The position numbers were made by a program, and so were the translations under genes. Below the pieces are notes generated by a model. That model made no database searches. It was not told the origin of the DNA and was given only the letters and a program-made list of their open reading frames with translations. From contig CALSRC010000008.1 in assembly GCA_943788645.1 (NCBI GenBank), positions 62,001 through 126,000 of the forward strand: DNA of 64,000 bases, given 5' to 3'. Positions 58,044 through 64,000 of the stretch are shown piece by piece (the stretch's first letter is position 1; the number at the start of each line of letters is the position of its first letter). The DNA comes from UA16 sp002292325 (GTDB lineage Bacteria > Bacteroidota > Bacteroidia > Flavobacteriales_D > Sanyastnellaceae).

Positions 58044-60848
58044 ATGCGAAACCTTATTCTCCTTTGTTTGCTGGCACTTGCCGGTACGATCCAAGCACAG
58101 TCCTTTTCAAACGCGTCTTCCAGCTTGCCAAATGATTACAACAGTGGCAACTGTGTTGGATTCACAGACATGAACAACGACGGATACGATGACATCGTCG
58201 TCCTTGACCAATCCAAAACGATCAAGGTACTTTACCAAAATGGCGCTGGAGAATTTACAGAAGTCGATTATGGAGATGTGTCAAGCAATAACCAATGGGG
58301 AATGACCATTGGAGATTACGACAACGATGGCCACAAGGATATTTTTTCTGGAGGAGCTTATGACGGAGTTCACGTGAAGCACATCGATGCTGAAGGCGTA
58401 TTCAGTGACTTCGATTTGGACAACGGGTCGATGTTCATGCAGGCATGTAATTTTGCAGACATTGATGGTGATGGTCAACTCGATGTCTTCGGTTGCCATG
58501 ATGACGCGCTCTCACGCATTTGGAAGGGCAACGGAACTGCGTTGGATTATGATCAGGAGTTGATTGATCTAACGAATTACGATTTTAGCGATTACCCATC
58601 AACGGACCACAGCGGAAACTACGGAACGGTTTTCAGTGACTTTGACAACGACGGAGACATTGATTTGACGATAGCGAAGTGCCGTCAGTTTGTCAATGAT
58701 CCAATGGACCCACGTCGTGTGAATCAAATATGGATGAACAACGGTGACGGAACGTGGTCTGAGGTAGCTGAGGAACGAGGCTTGGTTTTGAATGAGCAAA
58801 GCTGGACGGTGGACTATGCGGATTATGACAACGATGGTGATTGGGATTGCTTCTTAACGAATCATTCTACAACGATGAAATTGCTAGAGAATGATGGCAA
58901 TGGATATTTTACGGACATCACGGAAGCTGCTGGATTGGATTTTAGCGGTTTTGTCTTGCAGGCAAAATTGGCTGACTTTGACAACGACGGATATGTCGAT
59001 GTGCTGGTTTCTGGTGGTATTCATGCGTACTATCGCAACAACGGTGATGGAACGTTTACCCAAGACAATGCCTTCTCGTCGGGTGATACCATGCACAGCT
59101 TTGCATTGGGTGATGTGAACCGGGATGGTTCCATGGATGTTTACGCGAGTTACGGAAATGGTTACAATTCCCCAGACAATGGAAACGATGACATCTTGTG
59201 GATGAATACAGGCAATGACAACCATTGGATTGCCTTCGACCTGGAAGGTATTGTATCGAATAAAGATGCAGTGGGCACCAAGGTTGTTCTCACGGGAGAC
59301 TTTGGAACAATGATTCGGGAAGTGCGAGCGGGTGAGAGCTACGGCATCACCAACACGTTTGCGTGCATGTTCGGTTTGGGTGATCACGAGGTGATTACAA
59401 ATGCAACTGTCAAATGGCCGAGTGGAATGGTGACCGTTATCGAAAATCCATCGATTGACCAGTACCACAATTTACTGGAGGCACCTTGCATGACAAGCGT
59501 AGAATTGAGCTACCCTGCCAATCTCACGCTTTGTCCAGGAGAAAGCATTGAGATCACAGCGACAGGCGATTTCGCCTCCTATGCTTGGTCCAACGGCGCG
59601 ACTGAAGCGTCGATCTCAGTTGACGAGGCGGGCACATACAGCCTTACAGCTTACGATGCTGATGGATGTGCAGCAGTCTCGGAAATGGTGGTTGTAGATA
59701 TGGTCAATGAATCGTCACCAGAAATTCTTGTGGACGGGGAGCTGACTTTCTGTGCTGGTTCATCTGTTGAGTTCATCGGCCCGAATGGTGAAGGCTGGAC
59801 TTGGTCCAACGGGGAATCAACCCAGAGCATTGTAGTCACAGAATCTGGCACGTATTCGATGTCCCTTCTCGATGCTTGCGGCAACGATAATCCATCAGAA
59901 GAGTATGTGGTTGTCGTATTGGAAACTCCTGAAATTCCGGTGGTAACAGTTCCTACAGATATTGTTTCCAATGAACCATTTACATTGACCTCCTCATCTG
60001 AGACGACACGATGGTTCGACACAGAATTGGCCACTGAGCCAATTCATGTTGGCCAGACGTATGAGACTTCGTTGACCGAGAACACAACGATTTGGGTGGA
60101 TGACATCGCTGATTCAGGAATGATCGAAGCTGAAGGGGGACGGACAGAAATGGGTGATGGTCAATACCATGATAACAGCGTTCGTTGGTTGGTGTTTGAT
60201 GCGTATGAGGATATGGTGATACACACGGTTGATGTGTTTGCAAATGGAGCGGGTGTGCGTGAAATCGGAGTGAGCGATTCAGATGGCAACGTGTTGATGT
60301 CAGCTGAGTTTGATCTTTTGGATGGAATGAATACCATCACATTGGATATGGAAGTGCCTGAAGGCACAGGATATGGTTTACGCTCTTTCTCAAATGACCC
60401 ACAACTTTGGAGAGATGGAACGGGCACCCAAATGAATTACCCATATGAATTGGGTGAATTGGGCGCCATTACACAGAGCACTGCAGGTGGCAACAATGCA
60501 ACGAATTACTACTATTTTTTCTACAACTGGGTGGTCCAGACGCCATCCATTGGATGTGCATCTGACCGTGTGCCTGTAACGGTGACGGTCGTTGGAATAT
60601 CAGAATTAACAGCAACTGCGTTTGATGTTTTTCCAAATCCAACCAATGGACTTTTGCAAATAGCGGCCAATCAATGGACCCCTGGCACCCAGTGGTCTTT
60701 AGTGAATGCTTTAGGTCAGGTCATAGAACAAGGACAGCTCGTCTCTTCTCTGACCACACTTGATTTTTCTGCCAAGCCAAAGGGACAATATGTTCTTCAA
60801 GTTCTGACGGAAAGCGACAATCACGCTGTTCAATTGGTCATCCAATAA
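58044..60848 (+). CDS. CRTAC1-like T9SS-secreted protein: FG-GAP/VCBS propeller plus ASPIC/UnbV domain
   Basis: The 934-residue protein has a signal peptide ending TIQAQ. FG-GAP/VCBS repeats at about 25-395 carry calcium-loop cores such as DMNNDGYDD, DYDNDGHKD, DIDGDGQLD, DFDNDGDID and DVNRDGSMD. An ASPIC/UnbV domain follows (about 400-480: VLTGDFGTMIREVRAGESYG, FGLGDHEVITNATVKWPSG). Two Ig/PKD-like domains (SYAWSNGATEASI, WTWSNGESTQSI) and a jelly-roll-like region (about 690-850) precede the type A T9SS domain (VFPNPTNGLLQI to GQYVLQVL). It is a calcium-stabilised surface or released protein; adhesion or matrix binding is inferred from the family. Confidence 0.88.
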   Translation: MRNLILLCLLALAGTIQAQSFSNASSSLPNDYNSGNCVGFTDMNNDGYDDIVVLDQSKTIKVLYQNGAGEFTEVDYGDVSSNNQWGMTIGDYDNDGHKDIFSGGAYDGVHVKHIDAEGVFSDFDLDNGSMFMQACNFADIDGDGQLDVFGCHDDALSRIWKGNGTALDYDQELIDLTNYDFSDYPSTDHSGNYGTVFSDFDNDGDIDLTIAKCRQFVNDPMDPRRVNQIWMNNGDGTWSEVAEERGLVLNEQSWTVDYADYDNDGDWDCFLTNHSTTMKLLENDGNGYFTDITEAAGLDFSGFVLQAKLADFDNDGYVDVLVSGGIHAYYRNNGDGTFTQDNAFSSGDTMHSFALGDVNRDGSMDVYASYGNGYNSPDNGNDDILWMNTGNDNHWIAFDLEGIVSNKDAVGTKVVLTGDFGTMIREVRAGESYGITNTFACMFGLGDHEVITNATVKWPSGMVTVIENPSIDQYHNLLEAPCMTSVELSYPANLTLCPGESIEITATGDFASYAWSNGATEASISVDEAGTYSLTAYDADGCAAVSEMVVVDMVNESSPEILVDGELTFCAGSSVEFIGPNGEGWTWSNGESTQSIVVTESGTYSMSLLDACGNDNPSEEYVVVVLETPEIPVVTVPTDIVSNEPFTLTSSSETTRWFDTELATEPIHVGQTYETSLTENTTIWVDDIADSGMIEAEGGRTEMGDGQYHDNSVRWLVFDAYEDMVIHTVDVFANGAGVREIGVSDSDGNVLMSAEFDLLDGMNTITLDMEVPEGTGYGLRSFSNDPQLWRDGTGTQMNYPYELGELGAITQSTAGGNNATNYYYFFYNWVVQTPSIGCASDRVPVTVTVVGISELTATAFDVFPNPTNGLLQIAANQWTPGTQWSLVNALGQVIEQGQLVSSLTTLDFSAKPKGQYVLQVLTESDNHAVQLVIQ

Positions 60849-60891
60849 CAGGCATGTTGACTGCATGCAAAAAGTGCAGTCATTCCTCGAC

Positions 60892-60922
60892 AAAAAAGGC
60901 AGCTCTCAGGCTGCCTTTTTTT
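60892..60922 (+). terminator. terminator between the CRTAC1-like gene and the YigZ gene
   Basis: A 12-base stem AAAAAAGGCAGC/GCTGCCTTTTTT (60892-60903 with 60910-60921), a 6-base loop and a T-run. It is between convergent genes and can act both ways, although its right end touches the YigZ stop codon. Confidence 0.88.
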
Positions 60923-61535
60923 ATTGGGGGTTATTCAGAACTTTTATGTGACATCCGTAGGTGGCCGCGATTTGTCTTTCGAAATCGTCTGCAAGTGAGA
61001 CGCGAACATGCACCTCTATGGTCACATTGTGCGAAAAGTCTTGCTTGATGAGCTTGCCGCGGCTTTTATCGATCCGTGACATAACCCCGCCGACCAATCC
61101 ATATGGGCATTGAATAACGAATGCCTTTTCGACATACCTGGCATCGATAGATCCATTGGAGATGGCAGCTAAGGTCGCTTCTCTGTATGCTTCTATCAGC
61201 CCTCCAACACCCAGCTTTGTTCCACCGAAGTACCGCACAACCACAGCCAGGCATCCGGTCAATTCCAGGGATCTGAGCGCCCCCAATATTGGTGGACCTG
61301 CGCTGTTAGAAGGTTCTCCATCATCAGAAGCTCTCCATCGCTCTCCTCCGTACCCTAAGCGATATGCATAAGCGTGATGACGCGCATCATGGTACTCCTT
61401 TCTTAATGAGGCCAAGAGCGGTGCGACATCGGCCTCTGATAGAATGGGATAGACGAATCCATAGTGCTTTGATCCTTTTACTTTAAAAAGACCCTTGCAA
61501 GGTGCCTTGATCGTATGGTATTCATCGGATTCCAA
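60921..61535 (-). CDS. YigZ/IMPACT-family protein
   Basis: The 204-residue protein has the YigZ/UPF0029 N-terminal domain with the family signature DARHHAYAYRLG, SDDGEPSNSAGPPIL and VVVRYFGGTKLGVGGLIEAYREA. A C-terminal ferredoxin-like DUF1949 domain (about 135-204) follows. The family is linked to ribosome and translation control through the eukaryotic relative IMPACT; the bacterial role is unclear. It overlaps the preceding dehydratase gene by 14 bases. Confidence 0.9.
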   Translation of the reverse strand: MESDEYHTIKAPCKGLFKVKGSKHYGFVYPILSEADVAPLLASLRKEYHDARHHAYAYRLGYGGERWRASDDGEPSNSAGPPILGALRSLELTGCLAVVVRYFGGTKLGVGGLIEAYREATLAAISNGSIDARYVEKAFVIQCPYGLVGGVMSRIDKSRGKLIKQDFSHNVTIEVHVRVSLADDFERQIAATYGCHIKVLNNPQ

Positions 61536-63390
61536 TTTGCTCTGGCTGAAATTCTGGAATTAAATGTTCAAGCAATGATCGAGTTGCTTCGTGATTGCCT
61601 CGTTGCTCGGCAAGCAAATGGATGGAATTGAGCCCTTCTGCTGTGAGCGTACCGACTGAATTCGCCCGCATGATTTTAGCATGGTGGGTTGGCAACAGTT
61701 CGTCTTTTTGCGAAAGTAATTCTTCGTGCATCTTCTCGCCTGGGCGCAATCCCGTGATGCTAATTTCGATGTCTCGTCCCTCCTCTAATCCGGCCAAAGC
61801 AATCATTTTTTTGGCGAGATCTAAAATTCGGATTGACTTGCCCATATCGAAGACAAACACATTATTCATTTCACCAATAGCGGAGGCTTCGAGCACCAAA
61901 GAAACCGCCTCCGGTATGGTCATAAAAAAACGAGTGACTTCGGCATCCGTTACCGTCACGGGGCCCCCACGTTCAATTTGTTGGCGGAACAACGGAATAA
62001 CCGATCCGTTGCTGCCCAAGACATTTCCAAACCGGGTAATGACGCATTGAATGGACGATTCATCAGCGACATGCATGACCAGTAATTCGGCGAGTCGCTT
62101 TGTGCATCCCATGACGCTTGTGGGGTTCACAGCCTTATCCGTAGAGATCATGACGAACCGCTGGCACCCGGACGCAATAGCGGCATTTAGAATGCGGTAA
62201 GTCCCTAATACATTGGTTTCAAAGGCCTGCCAAGGTTGACTTTCCATCAGAGGCACGTGCTTGTACGCAGCCGCATGATACACGATGTCCGGCTTGAATG
62301 CTTTGAGTGTGCTTTTGGCTTGCGAAGCGTCTCGAATATCACCTACTTGCAAATCCACACGTCCACGAATTCCCAACCGAACGAGTTCCAAGTGTAAGTC
62401 GTGCAATGGGGTCTCAGCTTGGTCAATGGCCAACAACGCAGCAGGTTCGTGCGTTAGAATTTGACGAACAATTTCAGATCCAATGGAGCCTGCAGCACCG
62501 GTGATGCAAACACGTTTTCCTTTGATGTTCGCTTGTGCAGCATCCGGAGATAATTGGATGGGCTCGCGACCGAGCAAATCTTCTATATTGAGTTCTCGAA
62601 TTTGTCCCACAGATAGCTCACCGTTGATCCATCGATCAACAGGGGGAACGTCCAATGGTCGAACACCATGACGAAGCGCCATGTCCACCATTTTTCGGCG
62701 GCGTTCAGTGGTCAAATTTTGGACGCTCAATATTAAGCGGTCGACGCGTCCATTTTGAAGTAGACGCTCTCCTTCGTCTGCGTTGACAACATCGACGCCT
62801 TCCAGTTTTTTTCCCATTTTATTGCGGTCATCGTCAATGAAAGCGACGACTCGCATGCTTGATTCTCCCAATTCTCGATCGATGGTATGCTTCGCAATGA
62901 GTCCGGCTTCTCCTGCACCAAAGATGGCGACCGGTATTTGTGAACCAGGGAGTCGCCGGTTGTATAGATAGAGCCATTTAACCAGCCATCGACTGGAGAT
63001 CATGGCCCCCGTGGTAATGAGCCATTCTATTCCAATGATTGAAAAGGGAATCAGATATGGACTTCCCATGGACATTGCGATAAAATTTGCAGCAATGAAT
63101 GTGAGGGTGGAGGAGAAGTTCGTAAGCAGGATGCGGCGAGCGTCTGCTAATCCAGTATGGCGAATGATTCCAGATGAAGTCTTGAAAATGCGCATAACCA
63201 ACAGCCTCACGGCGATGTAGACGGGCAAAAACCCCATCCAGACATCCCATTCATCTTCTGGTATTCGGAATTCAAATCGCAATAACGCGGCGACGAACAG
63301 CGCGATGACTCCACTCACCAAGTCAATGGCCGTAATGATCCATCGCGGTGCCAGCTGTTGAGGGAGAATGCGTTTAAGCAGCATATTCAA
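61522..63390 (-). CDS. membrane-bound nucleotide-sugar 4,6-dehydratase (PglF/WbpM/CapD family)
   Basis: The 622-residue protein has four N-terminal membrane helices (about 15-130), a CoA-binding-like Rossmann domain (about 145-260, VAIFGAGEAGLIAKH) and a catalytic SDR domain from about 285 with GAAGSIGSEIVRQI, HAAAYKHVPLMES, STDKAVNPTSVMGCTKRLAE and GLRPGEKMHEELL. The usual Tyr of YxxxK is Met (SVMGCTK), as is normal for this branch. It probably makes a UDP-4-keto-6-deoxy-HexNAc for surface polysaccharide or glycoprotein. The gene starts 5 bases after porT. Confidence 0.93.
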   Translation of the reverse strand: MNMLLKRILPQQLAPRWIITAIDLVSGVIALFVAALLRFEFRIPEDEWDVWMGFLPVYIAVRLLVMRIFKTSSGIIRHTGLADARRILLTNFSSTLTFIAANFIAMSMGSPYLIPFSIIGIEWLITTGAMISSRWLVKWLYLYNRRLPGSQIPVAIFGAGEAGLIAKHTIDRELGESSMRVVAFIDDDRNKMGKKLEGVDVVNADEGERLLQNGRVDRLILSVQNLTTERRRKMVDMALRHGVRPLDVPPVDRWINGELSVGQIRELNIEDLLGREPIQLSPDAAQANIKGKRVCITGAAGSIGSEIVRQILTHEPAALLAIDQAETPLHDLHLELVRLGIRGRVDLQVGDIRDASQAKSTLKAFKPDIVYHAAAYKHVPLMESQPWQAFETNVLGTYRILNAAIASGCQRFVMISTDKAVNPTSVMGCTKRLAELLVMHVADESSIQCVITRFGNVLGSNGSVIPLFRQQIERGGPVTVTDAEVTRFFMTIPEAVSLVLEASAIGEMNNVFVFDMGKSIRILDLAKKMIALAGLEEGRDIEISITGLRPGEKMHEELLSQKDELLPTHHAKIMRANSVGTLTAEGLNSIHLLAEQRGNHEATRSLLEHLIPEFQPEQIGIR

Positions 63391-63395
63391 TCGGC

Positions 63396-64000
63396 TTATC
63401 CTTCAAACAAAAGGGATAAAACGAAGGAGCGCGTCCTCAACGATTGAAGAGGAGCTGAATATCGGCTATCGTCCTGTATCAGGATATTCCGACGCCCCAA
63501 TTCAAATTTGCCTTCGATGCTGAATTTGAAAAATGGCAAAAACACATCGATTCCAGCGCCCAAATCAATGGCAGTGTTGCCGGATTCAAGTCGCAAAATA
63601 AAATCGCTCTGCAATTGCTGATTGGTTTCTTCCTGCGATTGCATGTCTTTGCTCACTTTACCGCCAACCAGCGCATACGCCGCATAATTGCCGACTCGGT
63701 CTGTTCTGAGCTTCAGTAGAAGAGGGAAATCTAAATAGACGGATTCAGTTCGTCTGACTTTGAGGTCACTTTCACCTTCTTTTAAGAACCGATACTCCAA
63801 GGCTCTGTCTTGGAAAGATAAGCCGGGTAAAAACCGAACGTGAAAGTTTTTGGTCGCATCCCAGGATGCGACGAGGGCGAGGTTAAACCCCGCTTGAGGT
63901 TCATTGATGATGGCCTGCAGGCTATCGGAAAAGGTGAAATCAGGAGTCAGATTCACGTTGAAATCCGAAGTGTTCCCAGACAATGCAAATCCAAAATGAT
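63396..64000 (-). CDS. porT: PorT-like outer-membrane beta-barrel protein, partial (5' end outside window)
   Basis: About 200 C-terminal residues are visible. The frame is open through position 64000 and enters as HFGFALSGNTSDFNVNL, so the internal TTG at 63983 is not the true start. Alternating beta-strand pattern, FSIEGKFELGRRNIL and a terminal aromatic strand (SFVLSLLFEG) fit PorT, an outer-membrane-associated component needed for T9SS function. This agrees with the many T9SS substrates in the window. It is identified by the HFGF...DFN opening and overall shape; a generic outer-membrane beta-barrel is the alternative. Confidence 0.7.
   Translation of the reverse strand, partial: HFGFALSGNTSDFNVNLTPDFTFSDSLQAIINEPQAGFNLALVASWDATKNFHVRFLPGLSFQDRALEYRFLKEGESDLKVRRTESVYLDFPLLLKLRTDRVGNYAAYALVGGKVSKDMQSQEETNQQLQSDFILRLESGNTAIDLGAGIDVFLPFFKFSIEGKFELGRRNILIQDDSRYSAPLQSLRTRSFVLSLLFEG

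Noticed and set aside
58884..59468. 194-residue minus-strand open frame
   Set aside because: It is antisense to the FG-GAP repeats; the Asp/Asn-Gly-rich coding strand produces long open complement frames by composition.

Overview
The window is chromosomal DNA from a Bacteroidota bacterium, most likely of the order Flavobacteriales. The evidence is several secreted proteins with type IX secretion (T9SS) C-terminal sorting domains of both type A and type B, a PorT-like outer-membrane protein at the right edge, lineage-typical families (DUF3276/PUR, DUF5683, DUF6702, ComB, WbqC), and TAnnTTTG promoter elements with almost no Shine-Dalgarno sequences. No tRNA, rRNA, insertion sequence, prophage or CRISPR array was seen. 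Gene density is high: eight same-strand gene pairs share a 4-base ATGA stop/start overlap, and three convergent pairs overlap at their 3' ends.

Layout. 1-7.9 kb: csaA (cut by the left edge) diverges from methylmalonyl-CoA mutase mutA-mutB; then, on the minus strand, a MATE exporter with fmt, trmH and an HU gene, and a divergent pair of a small membrane protein and a thioesterase. 7.9-20.0 kb: four consecutive plus-strand genes for large T9SS-exported proteins. The first has four starch-binding-like beta modules. The next three share a roughly 190-residue module marked by DSWVTIG and GGxW motifs, and two of them carry long arrays of Cys-rich repeats with calcium-loop-like linkers. 20.0-26.6 kb, minus strand: enoyl-CoA hydratase, citrate synthase, a secreted thioredoxin, a POT peptide transporter and a dipeptidyl peptidase IV, of which the last two form a plausible peptide-utilisation pair. 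26.7-33.8 kb, plus strand: a GlcD-like oxidase, fabI and a complete thrA-thrB-thrC operon.

33.7-40.9 kb: an ATP-grasp-like protein, nth, a DUF6702 protein, a DHH phosphoesterase, an FKBP-like lipoprotein, and dnaA with a low-molecular-weight phosphatase and an RsmI-like methylase behind it. An AT-rich 324-base gap lies upstream of dnaA. 40.9-50.5 kb: a thioesterase, a homologue of the tRNA-queuosine mannosyltransferase, an S1/P1-type nuclease, comB, gcvT, wbqC, lepB, a DUF5683 protein, parB, parA and a DUF3276 protein. A five-copy 12-base tandem repeat lies just upstream of parA. 50.5-64 kb: a PKD-rich type B T9SS protein, a DEAD-box helicase, msrB, lgt, mtaB, a CRTAC1-like T9SS protein, a YigZ-family protein, a PglF/CapD-like dehydratase, and porT cut by the right edge.

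Three points stand out. First, at least five (probably eight or more) genes have a TAnnTTTG element placed 4-5 bases before the start codon, which predicts leaderless mRNAs. Second, the 9.9-20 kb cluster shares an unassigned extracellular module present in five copies. Third, thrB and msrB each carry a one-base frameshift. In thrB this happens in a run of nine T and accidentally opens a reading frame through into thrC.
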